Shown here: piece after piece, positions 37,031 to 51,960 of the stretch
How positions within the stretch are numbered: the first letter of the stretch is position 1
Layout of the letters: each line of letters opens with the position of its first letter
Notes under the pieces: model-generated
Databases searched by the model: none
The model's input: only the letters and a program-made list of their open reading frames with translations
What the model was told of the DNA's origin: nothing
Assembly: GCA_949825025.1 (NCBI GenBank)
Contig: OX463780.1
Coordinates: forward strand, 42,264,979-42,328,978
DNA from: Siphlonurus alternatus
Lineage: Eukaryota > Arthropoda > Insecta > Ephemeroptera > Siphlonuridae
Length of the DNA: 64,000 nt
Reading direction: 5' to 3'
Position numbers and translations under genes: made by a program

Positions 37031-39846
37031 AGCACAAAACTCTAAATACAATCCTTTTGTTATTACCTATTGTCAATAGGAACTTTTCATTGTTGTTAAT
37101 AAATTGCTTTTATTATAAAAAAAAAAATAGGGAACAAAATTGTTCACTAATAAAAATTAGGTATCGGTACATATTGAAAATTTTATAAATATATTTATAT
37201 AACTATAAAAAGGTAAAAAAATAATTTATTTTTTATTACATTACGTATTTTTTTTATATATAACGTAATATATATTGAAAAAAGAAAAAAAAACAATAGA
37301 AAGTTGAAGAATATTTGTCTTTTGGCATTATACAAAAGATTTGTTCTGTCAAAAAGTTTTGTATAACGATGTATATTTATACTTATATATATATATAATA
37401 TAAAGGAATGGTCACACACATATACAAAGACAACAAAGAAAAATAGATGGACTTTGGTTACCATGTTGTTACCCTAAGGTCCGAGCACCATATCTTATAT
37501 AGACCCCCATCATGAATCCTCCCGTCCTCTTTCCAAATCTTTCCTCTCTAGGGGGTTGATGGCTAGGGGGTTGGTCCGAGGAGCTCACGGTGGCGGGGGT
37601 GGAACGAAGACTTTTCCTCCCTTGGCAATCTCATTTTCTACTAAGGCTTTTCCTCTCTCTTGTGTCTTGGTCCATATGAGATGAGGTCTGTTTTTGAAAG
37701 TTCAATCATGTGAGGAGGGAGGAGACGGAAAAGTGGGGGCAAGCAGGAGATGGTAGATTTAGACTGGACCTACGAACTAGTCATAGAATATATTTCGTAT
37801 GACAAAGAGAGTGAATTCTGAAATGATATAATGGTATAAAATTGTTGAATGTGCTCTATATAGCAAAGAGAGAAATGTATAAATTTAGAATGTTAACTAT
37901 TATTTTAGTGACCACTCTGTACGAATTCTATCAAATTATATGAAAGCAAGAGTGAGATAGAAAGAGAAACAGAAAGTGTATAAAGAGCAAAAGATATTAT
38001 TAATGTATGTTAAAACCTAAAATTATTCAAGTTTTGACTAAAAGTAAATTATAATATGAACATGTATAAATTTTAATCTGAAATAATATTCAACAACAAT
38101 TTTTAATCTATATATAAAAGAGAAGAGGGTAAATAAATTGGTGTTAAAAAGCTAAATTAAGAATAAAATTTGTCAATATTTAAAATTTACTTTTTTTTAT
38201 ATCTTTTCATCTTATTTTAACCTTTTGAAAATTGAAACTGTGAAAGTGATGAATGATAAAGAAAGTGTGATATTTATATATAATATTAAACTTATTGAGC
38301 ACGTATATGTCTATATAATACCTTTAACATATAGAAATGTCCATGTATATATTATATATAATAGCACGGACCATATAGCATCACCTAGTAGTAGTAGTAG
38401 CCTTTGTAACGGTCACTACATACATAGCACGAGGTGGTTACGACGACGTCAAGAGCTCTTTATTTCTGCTTGGTCCTCTCCTTCTCTTTTAGTTCCGATC
38501 AATACCATCAGGGGAAGGGGGAGTATAGACGTCGAGAAGGCACTGGTGCTGGCGGTGAGGTTTAAGGGTGTGGGGGTGGTTGTTGGTCAAGCCCTCTCTT
38601 CTTACATGGAAATAATATCAGTTAGGTAATCCAATTAAAATTATAATTATGTTAAGCAAAAATCTTACGACAAGTATAATAAATATCTTATAACATTTAA
38701 TATAAGTTTATTTATACAAAATATAATATAAAAAATGTTATTGTAAAAAAACTACCTCTATATCGACATGTCATGTGTCTGTAAGGCAAGTACTGCCACT
38801 TGACGGACTTGACTCTATATAAAGGTGAACGATATACTCACTGTTCGCGCCTATAAGTCTCACGTGACTTTGAAAAATACATTTTTTCTCTCTCTCTCTT
38901 CCTACTCACACGCTTGCTTTTATATTCACCTTTTATGACTCCTCTCTTCAAATTTTTTTCACTTTTTTTTATTCTTTATAAGCCTTTATCCCTTATATAT
39001 ATCGTGTATATTATCAATGTAAAAAGTTCTATTTATACGTATTGCTCATATATATATTATGTATAACTATCCATAGGTATATATATTTTTTAATTCTATT
39101 ATAAAGAACACGACGACAAAGCTTGAGTGTTCATGTACGATATTTCAATGTAAAAGGATTACAAAAAAGTAATAGAGTGCCATATATTGTTTGAAACTTA
39201 CGTTATTGTTTTTTTCGGCAGAAAAAAGATAGCTTATAAATATCCATGCAGTATTTTTTTTTTTAAAATTTGAAAAATAATCAAATTACTCGAAGTTGTT
39301 CATAAAATTTATCTTGATATGCTATATATATTATATATGTGGTAGAAGTAAATAAAAATTAATATGTTAGTATTATATTGCCTTCGCATGTAATAATGCT
39401 CAAACTCCTTGAAATTAGCATGTCTTTTTAACCCACTTTCAGAACTTTTCATGCATTTTAAAGAATAAATTAACTGTCAATTTAAAACGAAAGGCTATAA
39501 ATGAACACTCAAATAATTAACGCAATTTCGCCGTGAGGTTAGGCATTCAGCATCACAATATCATATATTAATATATTAATGCAACTATAATATCCATTGG
39601 ATGCTAAACAAAAGTTACCTAAAATCAAGGTGATTTGTTCTGGCAAGCTGGACATTTTTTTTTAAATTGAGTATTTCTGACATAATATACTCAAATAATT
39701 GAAATATTTTTTTGTATGTGTCACAAATATTTAAATGTGTCATGTTTAATTTTCAAAAGAGAGTTCACGTACAAGCGTTGAAAGGAGTGTTACAATTAAA
39801 AGACTTCCGAAGGGTCTTATAGCCAGTTCTTTAACTGATAAAAAAT

Positions 39847-39865
39847 TGCTGTCCCCCCCCCCCCC
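39847..39865. repeat. Poly(C) run
   Basis: A C-run of about 16 bases; the equivalent run in the second copy (about 48043-48053) is shorter, a typical slippage difference between alleles or copies. Confidence 0.8.
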
Positions 39866-41673
39866 CGATTTTGTCTCATTTTATCAACATTGGCCCAACA
39901 CCATCATATAGGGAGAAGTGCGAAACTGCATTTATAAATAAATTTAATATTTATATACTAGAAATTCGCTATTAGAGGCGATCAAGTTGCATGTTTTTAT
40001 TTTGTGTATGAAGACACAAGAACTATGGCATTCATGCATGCAGCTCTGATGAAAATTTTAAATACTCACGCAAACAAACTTGTTTTTAAATAATATTTAA
40101 AAACAAAAACAAATTAAAATATGTAATCTCTATTCTAATTTGCTTTAAAATATGTAAAAAAGAAAAAAAAAAAAATATGATGAAATTTTATTGGTATTTT
40201 TTTTACATGCCATGTATTATTTTTTTAATTATTTATTAAGCATTATAAAATATTCTGTAAACAATGAGAAAAAAAATTTAAGAGAACAAACTTTATGTAG
40301 AAAAACAAACTTATATTAACTCATTTTACGGTTGAAGAAGCATTGATTCGAAGTGCCAGTGGGCTTAACGTACAAGTTTGCAACGTGCCACAGCATTGGG
40401 GGTAAGTTTATAGTATGGTACTAGAACACTCAAAAAATATAATCAAGTTTATGTGCAAAGGTAATATATATATATTGTAACACCAAGCAAGCCAAAGGGT
40501 GGGAGGGTGTAGTAGTTTAAAGCTGCGAGAATTATTATTGTTGTGTCGGTCGGAGCTGTAAAAGTGGCGAATTGTTACGATCTGTTTCTCTTTTCCTCCT
40601 TCTGTCAGAAAAGAAGAGCAAGAAGTTAAAAATAATTGAAGTTATACCAGTAAAGTAAATATAGTGTCACAAAGCACGATTATAGGGGGAAGAAAAAAAA
40701 TTACCGCTTTTTTTTTTTTACAAAAGAGAATTGAAAATTGCCCTGAGTATATAGTGATGATGAGAGGGTAAAAGAAAAACTGTCAAAAGAATAAGGATTA
40801 TAACGTTTATACATTTTTTATGCATGTTTATTTTATACTTTGGACATTGAGAATTGGTTAAGCTTATAATTCAAAAAAAGCTGGTTGTATACGTATATTT
40901 TTATTATATTTAAACATTTCTTTTGTTACATATTAGATTATAACAGAAATTATACTAGATTTCGCGTTTCTCTTTTATTTATTAAACTTCTCCCAATCCC
41001 TCTCTTATTTTTAATTTTTTATATATAAAATATATATATATATAAAAAAAAGAAGTTAACCACATTGTATTTACACTCAGCATATAACTTTTGCATCATA
41101 TATATCCCTACTGTTATGTAGCATTACATTTTGCTGCTTGTGTTTGATAAGAGAAAATTAATGTACATAATATCAGCAGCCACTATGAGGATTAATGGCC
41201 AAAACAGAAATTATATTGTGTATTCTCTACATAATATTTTATGGTTTTAATCCCATGGTCACATTATTTATTATTAAATTTAAAAATATTATTTATATAA
41301 TATTGTATTAAATTGGTCAAGGATTTATAAACTTATAATACATCGAACTGTAATATATTTTATTATATATGAAGTAAAAATATTTTAATATCTATTAAAG
41401 AAATTTTGGAGTCCTATTTTTCTTTTGGTTATGATTTACTTTCATTTAAAAACAGAAAACATCAATTGATAAAATGTACAACTATAACATTTGTGTGGCC
41501 TTTACAGAAAAAATGCAAAAATATATTGTCACACCAACTTATAATATTTTCATTAAAAAATAATTGAAAAAAAAAATCTTATATCATGATTCAACATAAA
41601 CTTCAATGCGATTATTCATTAAAAAAAATCCCCGATGTATTTTTAAATGTGATTTTAGTTAAAACCATTTTTA

Positions 41674-41873
41674 NNNNNNNNNNNNNNNNNNNNNNNNNNN
41701 NNNNNNNNNNNNNNNNNNNNNNNNNNNNNNNNNNNNNNNNNNNNNNNNNNNNNNNNNNNNNNNNNNNNNNNNNNNNNNNNNNNNNNNNNNNNNNNNNNNN
41801 NNNNNNNNNNNNNNNNNNNNNNNNNNNNNNNNNNNNNNNNNNNNNNNNNNNNNNNNNNNNNNNNNNNNNNNNN
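41674..41873. other. Assembly gap of exactly 200 N
   Basis: A run of 200 N, a round number typical of a placeholder for a gap of unknown size. It separates the two copies of the 8-kb duplication. Open frames crossing it are artefacts. Confidence 0.99.
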
Positions 41874-41985
<112 letters not shown>

Positions 41986-44900
41986 GTAAAAGGAAAATGA
42001 AGTATGAGCAACGTACAACACAGTAATAAGGTTTGCCTTATTTCCTTCACTCGTTTATAAACTAATATCATCAACAACATCATTGAGTGTTTCAAAATTA
42101 TATACATAAGGATATATATATATATACGCTTTTAATTTTAAGATATATATAAAATGTATAACATTTAATATCGGTATAACATTAAAGAGAATTAAGGAGA
42201 CTGTAATAATAATATATAATAAAAAAAAATAAAAATAAAAAAGAACTTATAAGTGGCAACCTACACACTTTATATTATAACCTTACGATACATTTTCCTT
42301 CACTTTCACATCATTACTTTATTAAGCAAAACTAATTAACTCGCTCACAGATTAATGACAAGAAGACTTAACTCTTCGCCCGCCCGCTTGCCTGCTTGCT
42401 TGCTTGCTAGCTTGCAGCCTCCACTCTATACTTTGTATATATACCGCTGCTGTTACCATCTCAGTCGATTTAGCTGCTCAAGTCTATGTTTCACTATAGG
42501 TTATATAGGTAGTGTTTTAAACCCCTCAACATTTCTTACTATACGTACACCATTCCCCCATCTCCTTCTTTTCTCTCTCTCTCTCTTGCTCCTTCCTTCT
42601 TTCCTCTCTCTTTTCTCTATCTAAATCCCATTTTACACCGAAGAAATCGTTATTAAATCGTTTAATTAAAGTCAGAGTGTGTTCTCTCTCTCTCTCTCTC
42701 TCTCCACCGCCGCCAATCCACCTTGAGACCGGGAAAGAAACTTGTTCTAATTACTACTTCAGACACTCACTGATGGAGCCAATAGAAAGAAGTATAGTAG
42801 AAAAAGTCTTAACGTCGAATATATAGTAGAATTAATTTAATATTGGCACCAGAAATCAATGAAATTGCATGATTTTTGTTCTATTTTTGTTCATTATTTT
42901 GTAACTGATACTTTTTAGCAAAGGAAATCATTATTAATATTGAATTTCTTGAATTATAGTTTAATCATCAATGAAGTAGCTTCCGGTATCAATGTTAATT
43001 TATTAAACTGTAGTGACTTGCTTGGTTTGTTACTGTAACCGTCAAGCGATACTCTTTCACTCAATCTGAGATGCTTTTTTCAAGTGTTTCATTTCAATTC
43101 ATATTATAAAAGTATATATATAGAATGATTCAATAGCAATTTTTTAGTTTTTAATTTGGCGCCAGTCGCATTTAACATTAATATACATATATAAAAAAGT
43201 CACATGCTTTTATAATATATTTTTTACTGTAACTGTGGGAAATATCACATCATCATATCATTTTTTTAATGGAACTTTGATGTTTAAAAAAAAAAAAAAT
43301 AGAGAAAGAAAATATAACAATGTTCAAGAAAATAAATATATCCAAGAAAAATGTTATTGTCTGTGATATTTAGTATGATATTATAGAGATATAATATTTA
43401 AAAAAAAAAACTTCAAAGGCTTCCTAAAAAAATTATAACCTGCATGTATGTCACGGAAAAAAGTACTTAATGTATGGTAATTAAATTTTACATTAAAATG
43501 TTAATTAATGTATATAATATAAATGGACTTAATTAATTATATACTCTAAGAGTACTTTTTAAACGTTGCATCATTTCTTTTTTTAAAAAAAAGTTTAATT
43601 AAATAGAGAAGTTGAAAAATGATTCGTTGAAATGTTTCATAGCGTCAAAAACACGACGAACCTTCAGACAAAGAAACGTCAAACATAAATGAAGAAAAAA
43701 AAAACATTTGACTTGATAAATAAAAAATTCACACGTATTACTTGTTTCTAATGATGATTTAGTTAAACTGTGTAGACTTTTATTGTAAACAAATTTTTAT
43801 AATATTCGCAAATCGAAATTAAGGTAACAACTACATATTATATTGAAGAAGTCAAATTTCACTTAAAATACTATGAACAAAAAGTTGTTAAAAGGACAGA
43901 TTTATTAACATTATTTATTTTATAGATCTGCAGGGATATTATACGAGTAGATAAGACATTTATTTACTATTCGGATATATAATATATATATAATTTTTAT
44001 GATGTGATCTTATGTAACTACTTAACAACAAGAAATTATTGATGTATAAAAAAATACTTTCCATAATTGTATCGTAATTTGCTCTACATCTCGGCAGCCA
44101 CGTTTGAATTATAATATTAATTTCTTACTTTCAACTATATACTTATTGTATACTTGATTATTTTTTACATTACGTGCAGGAACGCCAAGAGAAAGACAAA
44201 TAATTATTATAATTTAGGTTTGTGAATCAACCTCGCAAGGCGGTGATTCAGGTGACGGGCGCCTCGTATATACACAGAGAAACTCAATGTATATAGAAGT
44301 GTTTTAATAAAAGGGTTGTCCTTCTCACAAATATTAAAGGACTTTTAAGATGAAACGATGCAATGAAAGAGCTTTGGGGCGTCAAAGTCAAATGTGTATA
44401 CGTTTTTTTAGTTATTAGATATTGAAAAACGATTTTTTTTCTTGCAAATTAAGGGTATTATTATCGACAATTAATTCAATGTATTCATATAATTATAAAT
44501 GAATTCAGTTAAATGGGGTAATTAGCTTAACAGAAGTTAGAGATTTGAGAAAAAGAAATACTTCCAGCATAATTATGCTATTGTATATAGAGAATGTATA
44601 GCAACCGTATAAGGAGCAATTAAAAGCATAATATCCTGACAATGAGTACACAGACGAAGAATTAGGTCTTGTACTAAAATTCTATCTCCTAATTTCACAC
44701 AAAAATTAACTTCTTATTTCTTAGTGTATAAGGTGATTTTCATCGAGTGTCCCAACAATTAAGCATGGTGCTCAGGGAACACATGTATTAGTGGCCATTA
44801 CGGTCCCCCAGCGGCTGCGGCGGCTGCAATGGCCGGCCACCGCCGTGGCGATGTGGAGGCTGCACTCGCCCAGATTAACCACCGAGCGAGCGCGGTTTGC

Positions 44901-47660
44901 TTGCTAGCCGACAGAATAGCGCAATTATCACCAGCACGCAGGCAGTTAGGTGAGCTTTGATTGCTTGCACTCTCTGTAGAACAGCACAAAACTCTAAATA
45001 CAATCCTTTTGTTATTACCTATTGTCAATAGGAACTTTTCATTGTTGTTAATAAATTGCTTTTATTATAAAAAAAAAATAGGGAACAAAATTGTTCACTA
45101 ATAAAAATTAGGTATCGGTACATATTGAAAATTTTATAAATATATTTATATAACTATAAAAAGGTAAAAAAATAATTTATTTTTTATTACATTACGTATT
45201 TTTTTTATATACGTAATATATATTGAAAAAAGAAAAAAAAAAAACAATAGAAAGTTGAAGAATATTTGTCTTTTGGCATTATACAAAAGATTTGTTCTGT
45301 CAAAAAGTTTTGTATAACGATGTATATTTATACTTCTATATATATAATATAAAGGAATGGTCACACACGTATACAAAGACAGCAAAGAAAAATAGATGGA
45401 CTTTGGTTACCATGTTGTTACCCTAAGGTCCGAGCACCATATCTTATATAGACCCCCATCATGAATCCTCCCGTCCTCTTTCCAAATCTTTCCTCTCTAG
45501 GGGGTTGATGGCTAGGGGGTTGGTCCGAGGAGCTCACGGTGGCGGGGGTGGAACGAAGACTTTTCCTCCCTTGGCAATCTCATTTTCTACTAAGGCTTTT
45601 CCTCTCTCTTGTGTCTTGGTCCATATGAGATGAGGTCTGTTTTTGAAAGTTCAATCATGTGAGGAGGGAGGAGAAGGAAAAGTGGGGGCAAGCAGGAGAT
45701 GGTAGATTTAGACTGGACCGACGAACTAGTCATAGAATATATTTCGTATGACAAAGAGAGTGAATTCTGAAATGATATAATGGTATAAAATTGTTGAATG
45801 TGCTCTATATAGCAAAGAGAGAAATGTATAAATTTAGAATGTTAACTATTATTTTAGTGACCACTCTGTACGAATTCTATCAAATTATATGAAAGCAAGA
45901 GTGAGATAGAAAGAGAAACAGAAAGTGTATAAAGAGCAAAAGATATTATTAATGTATGTTAAAACCTAAAATTATTCAAGTTTTGACTAAAAGTAAATTA
46001 TAATATGAACATGTATAAATTTTAATCTGAAATAATATTCAACAACAATTTTTAATCTATATATAAAAGAGAACAGGGGAAATAAATTGGTGTTAAAAAG
46101 CTAAATTAAGAATAAAATTTGTCAATATTTAAAATTTACTTTTTTTTTTATATCTTTTCATCTTATTTTAACCTTTTGAAAATTGAAACTGTGAAAGTGA
46201 TGAATGATAAAGAAAGTGTGATATTTATATATAATATTAAACTTATTGAGCACGTATATGTCTATATAATACCTTTAACATATAGAAATGTCCATGTATA
46301 TATTATATATAATAGCACGGACCATATAGCATCACCTAGTAGTAGTAGTAGCCTTTGTAACGGTCACTACATACATAGCACGAGGTGGTTACGACGACGT
46401 CAAGAGCTCTTTATTTCTGCTTGGTCCTCTCCTTCTCTTTTAGTTCCGATCAATACCATCAGGGGAAGGGGGAGTATAGACGTCGAGAAGGCACTGGTGC
46501 TGGCGGTGAGGTTTAAGGGTGTGGGGGTGGTTGTTGGTCAAGCCCTCTCTTCTTACATGGAAATAATATCAGTTAGGTAATCCAATTAAAATTATAATTA
46601 TGTTAAGCAAAAATCTTACGACAAGTATAATAAATATCTAATAACATTTAATATAAGTTTATTATATACAAAATATAATATAAAAAATGTTATTGTAAAA
46701 AAACTACCTCTATATCGACATGTCATGTGTCTGTAAGGCAAGTACTGCCACTTGACGGACTTGACTCTATATAAAGGTGAACGATATACTCACTGTTCGC
46801 GCCTATAAGTCTCACGTGACTTTGAAAAATATATATTCTCTCTCTCTCTCTTCCTACTCACACGCTTGCTTTTATATTCACCTTTTATGACTCCTCTCTT
46901 CAAATTTTTTTCACTTTTTTTTTATTCTTTATAAGCCTTTATCCCTTATATATATCGTGTATATTATCAATGTAAAAAGTTCTATATATACGTATTGCTC
47001 ATATATATATTATGTATAACTATCCATAGGTATATATATTTTTTAATTCTATTATAAAGAACACGACGACAAAGCTTGAGTGCTCATGTACGATATTTCA
47101 ATGTAAAAGGATTACAAAAAAGTAATAGAGTGCCATATATTGTTTGAAACATACGTTATTGTTTTTTTCGGCAGAAAAAAGATAGCTTATAAATATCCAT
47201 GCAGTATTTTTTTTTTTAAATTTGAAAAATAATCAAATTACTCGAAGTTGTTCATAAAATTTATCTTGATATGCTATATATATGTGGTAGAAGTAAATAA
47301 AAATTAATATATGTTAGTATTATATTGCCTTCGCATGTAATAATGCTCAAACTCCTTGAAATTAGCATGTCTTTTTAACCCACTTTCAGAACTTTTCATG
47401 TATTTTAAAGAATAAATTAACTGTCAATTTAAAACGAAAGGCTATAAATGTACACTCAAATAATTAACGCAATTTCACCGTGAGGTTAGGCATTCAGCAT
47501 CACAATATCATATATTAATATATTAATGCAACTATAATATCCATTGGATGCTAAACAAAAGTTACCTAAAATCAAGGTGATTTGTTCTGGCAAGCTGGAC
47601 ATTTTTTTTTAAATTGAGTATTTCTGACATAATATACTCAAATAATTGAAATATTTTTTT

Positions 47661-47899
47661 TTATTCTTTAATATATTTTATATAAAAAAAGAAATTTTAT
47701 GGCATTTTCAACACTTATTTTATTCAGAGTTATTTGTAAGAACATCGATATTCAGTTTCTTATGATAAACGAGTTGCATAATTTTTAGAATTTTAGCAGG
47801 ATGACAACATGAATTTTTACACGCACGAGAATGATGGTTTTGGCATTCAAAATAGCAAAATTAAAATTATATATCATTTGTGTCGTTCAAATATATTTT
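47661..47899. repeat. Segment of about 240 bp private to the second copy
   Basis: Both copies share GAAATATTTTTTT and then GTATGTGTCAC; only the second has about 239 bp between them. Similar T-rich sequence at both edges (ATATTTTTTTT and ATATATTTTG) suggests loss from the first copy by microhomology deletion. No transposon ends seen. Confidence 0.75.
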
Positions 47900-49963
47900 G
47901 TATGTGTCACAAATATTTAAATGTGTCATGTTTAATTTTCAAAAGAGAGTTCACGTACAAGCGTTGAAAGGAGTGTTACACATAAAAGACTTCCGAAGGG
48001 TCTTATAGCCAGTTCTTTAACTGCAATGATAAAAAATTGCTGTCCCCCCCCCCCGATTTTTTCTCATTTAATCAACATTGGCCCAACACCATCGTAGGGA
48101 GAAGTGCGAAACTGCATTTATAAATAAATTTAATATTTATATACTAGAAATTCGCTATTAAAGGCGATCTACTTGCATGTTTTTATTTTGTGTATGAAGA
48201 CATAAGAACTATGTCATTCATGCATGCAGCTCTGATGAAAATTTTAAATACTCACGCAAACAAACTTGTTTTTAAATAATATTTAAAAACAAAAACAAAT
48301 TAAAATATGTAATCTCTATTCTAATTTGCTTTAAAATATGTAAAAAAGAAAAAAAAAATATAATGAAATTTTATTGGTATTTTTTTTACATGCCATGTAT
48401 TATTTTTTTAATTATATATCAAGCATTATAAAATATTCTGTAAACAATGAGAAAAAAAATTTAAGAGAACAAACTTTATGTAGAAAAACAAACTTATATT
48501 AACTCATTTTACGGTTGAAGAAGCATTGATTCGAAGTGCCAGTGGGCTTAACGTACAAGTTTGCAACGTGCCACAGCATTGGGGGTAAGTTTATAGTATG
48601 GTACTAGAACACTCAAAAAATATAATCAAGTTTATGTGCAAAGGTAATATATATACGTAACACCAAGCAAGCCAAAGGGTGGGAGGGTGTAGTAGTTTAA
48701 AGCTGCGAGAATTATTATTGTTGTGTCGGTCGGAGCTGTAAAAGTGGCGAATTGTTACGATCTGTTTCTCTTTTCCTCCTTCTGTCAGAAAAGAAGAGCA
48801 AGAAGTTAAAAATAATTGAAGTTATACCAGTAAAGTAAATATAGTGTCACAAAGCACGATTATAGGGGGAAGAAAAAAAATTACCGCTTTTTTTTTTTTT
48901 TACAAAAGAGAATTGAAAATTGCCCTGAGTATATAGTGATGATGAGAGGGTAAAAGAAAAACTGTCAAAAGAATAAGGATTATAACGTTTATACATTTTT
49001 TATGCATGTTTATTTTATACTTTGGACATTGAGAATTGGTTAAGCTTATAATTCAAAAAAAGCTGGTTGTATGTATATTTTTATTATATTTAAACACTTC
49101 TTTTGTTACATATTAGATTATAACAGAAATTATACTAGATTTCGCGTTTCTCTTTTATTTATTAAACTTCTCCCAATCTCTCTCTTATTTTTAATTTTTT
49201 ATATATAAAATATATATATATAAAAAAGAAGTTAACCACATTGTATTTACACTCAGCATATAACTTTTGCATCATATATATCCCTACTGTTATGTAGCAT
49301 TACATTTTGCTGCTTGTGTTTGATAAGAGAAAATTAATGTACATAATATCAGCAGCCACTATGAGGATTAATGGCCAAAACAGAAATTATATTGTGTATT
49401 CTCTACATAATATTTTATGGTTTTAATCCCATGGTCACATTATTTATTATTAAATTTAAAAATATTATTTATATAATATTGTATTAAATTGGTCAAGGAT
49501 TTATAAACTTATAATACATCGAACTGTAATATATTTTATTATTATGGAGTAGAAAGAAATATTTTAATATCTATTAAAGAAATTTTGGAGTCCTATTTTT
49601 CTTTTGGTTATGATTTACTTTCATTTAAAAACAGAAAACATCAATTGATAAAATGTACAACTATAACATTTGTGTGGCCTTATCAGAAAAAATGCAAAAA
49701 TATATTCTGTCACACCAACTTATAATATTTTCATTAAAAAATAATTGAAAAAAAAAATCTTATATCATGATTCAACATAAACTTCAATGCGATTATTCAT
49801 TAAAAAAAAATCCCCGATGTATTTTTAAATGTGATTTTAGTTAAAACCATTTTTTTAACTCTCTTTTTCTTTTTATCTCTAATTTTTCTATTTTAACCAA
49901 TCTAATTCTTCTCTCTTCCCCCTTCCCCTCTTTCACTTTTCATCATCAAACCGGCAGCTTGGT

Positions 49964-49966
<3 letters not shown>

Positions 49967-50025
<59 letters not shown>
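49967..50025. repeat. (CT)n microsatellite
   Basis: About 59 bp of CT, directly followed by a GC-richer island. Confidence 0.97.
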
Positions 50026-50028
<3 letters not shown>

Positions 50029-50235
50029 AGGCAGGCTGCATGACTCTCTCATCTGACGCCAAACACAAGCTCGGACACTAATAATGATGATTTATTTTAC
50101 GGCTAAAAATTATAGACCATGGTATGAATAATGTGAGTGTGTATAAGCGGGCGGACTGCTCCTACCGCCATCACCACGGGCGCCGCGAGCAGCAAGCAAG
50201 CAAGCAGTCTGATAAAAATGATGGGGACTCGACTG
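50026..50235. promoter_or_regulatory. GC-richer island next to a (CT)n tract
   Basis: Unique sequence with TTTATTTTAC (Hox/Caudal-like core), CpG-rich GGGCGCCGCGAGC and a short AAGC repeat. No exon signature. Regulatory role inferred from composition. Confidence 0.22.
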
Positions 50236-50959
50236 GCGTTTGCGAAAAAAAATATATATGAAGGGAGTGAGAGAAAGAGCTAGGGTAATGTTACATTGAC
50301 CAAAACTGGCAATAATAAATGTGCATAAACCTTGTCATAATATGAGCTTCCCTTATATTATACAATACATATTTATCTCTCTCTCTCTCCCTCAATCCTC
50401 CCTAATTTTACATATATATATAGTCAAGTTTCATATTATATAGGTGCGTGTTAAATATAAATAAAACGGAAATAAATAATAATTTTAATAACATTTTTTT
50501 TTACAATTATAAATAATATAAGTATATATTACTGCATGTAATAAATTATAATATTAAAAAAAAAATATAAAATCAGTTTTAAATATAACCTTATAACACT
50601 GTATATAATTTTTTTTTAAATATTTAAACGATAGCATGTATTTTAAAAAATTATAAAAAATTAAAAAAATGAGAGAGAACACACAGAGTTGTATTATACT
50701 AAACCATTTGTCATCAAGGCATGAAGTAAGCTAAAGCAATGGCGTCCATGCAGGCAGCAGCACATCATTATAAGCAGTAGTCATCATCATTACCGCATGG
50801 CCTAATTACAGTGGGCCTTGGCTCCTCTCATTACAGGCAAAAGCTAGCTAGGCTGGTTGGTTGTGGGGGTACAGAGAGGGTAGGGTAGGTGGGTATGGGC
50901 GAAGGCCAAGCTACATAGTTCTAGCATGAAGAGAGACTCTAACTCTACTAGTTCGTATC

Positions 50960-51066
<107 letters not shown>

Positions 51067-51689
51067 GCAACCAGTCCAGGGGGTAGGGGGCAGCAAGGCA
51101 TAGCAAGCAGTAACTTATCGATTAGATAGCCACTACATACGTATATATACTTTGCTTTTACCCTACACCACCACTACCATCAAGCCAACGCTATACTATT
51201 ATAACCCTTTACAGTTATTAGATTTCACTGACTCTTACATATACTTACTTTACTTTACTGTGTATGCCAGCCTACTGCCTTATACTGTTAGCTTACAAAC
51301 TAAAATTTATATTAAATAAAATTATATTTTACAGATTTGCAAATAGTAATTATTATATATATATTTTTTAAATATACATATAATTTGACTAATGATTAAT
51401 TACTATTATTTTTTTTTTAGCTCATAAAAAAGTTAAAATTTTACCAAAGTATCATTAATAATTTTAGTAATTTAAAATATTATCATGATTTATTTTTTAA
51501 AAAAAAGTATATATATATATACGTATAATTTATTATAACGAGAGGATTGTTGATTTTACTTTTTTTTTTTTGTTATAATTATATTTTATATATGAAACTC
51601 AACGAAGGGGGAAATGATAAAATGTATAAATCACCATTAAGCTATATTAAATTAGATAGAGAGTGATTACAAAGTTGTTTACTGAGGTG

Positions 51690-51960
51690 ACAGCGGATGA
51701 TTTGCAAATTCACATTCCTGTGATACGTACTCCATGGAGAACGCACTGCGCAATGTGCAAGACGCCAGGCGGGCGGGCGGGACCTGCGTGGGAGGCAGAG
51801 CGGGGGGTCGGTAACGTTATTTCTGGCCCTCTGCCCACACCGCTGCATCCAGGGGGAGGGGGGGTACCCTGCAGGGGTGGTCACTTCAATCGTAGTGCTG
51901 CCATGTGTGCATGTCATCAAGCATCTAATTAAGGCAAAGCTCTTTCAAGCTGCGCCACAA
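51690..51960. promoter_or_regulatory. GC-rich island, possible regulatory element
   Basis: One of the most GC-rich blocks of the right half, with GGCGGGCGGGCGGGACC and GGGGGAGGGGGGGTACC and, at its left edge, the palindromic POU-like ATTTGCAAAT. Open frames of about 90 codons exist on both strands, the pattern expected of GC-rich non-coding DNA rather than of one gene. Confidence 0.25.

Larger units (their letters stand above)
33580..41673 (+). repeat. First copy of an approximately 8-kb direct duplication
   Basis: From its (GA)n start (33580-33641) onward, this segment matches 41874-49857 in the same order and orientation, with few substitutions and small indels, mainly in A/T runs and microsatellites. 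It ends at the N gap at the same sequence (TTAAAACCATTTTTA) where the second copy runs on into unique DNA. Notable private features: a 390-bp foldback element (35329-35718) and an extra ATTCAATGTAAATTACATTG near 36500. Contains no recognised gene. Probably an unmerged overlapping or allelic contig end. Confidence 0.95.

Noticed and set aside
36846..37076. Ala/Pro-rich 76-codon frame, repeated at 44798-45028
   Set aside because: Frame arises from CpG-rich sequence; no splice pattern or recognised domain, and the repeat is part of the 8-kb duplication.
38225..38629. 134-codon plus-strand frame, with a 153-codon version at 46119-46580
   Set aside because: The duplicate only reflects the copied 8-kb segment. 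The translation is low in recognisable features and starts in AT-rich sequence; no homologous family recognised.
51642..51932. Overlapping 90-codon frames on both strands
   Set aside because: Typical of GC-rich non-coding sequence with few stops; no protein family recognised.
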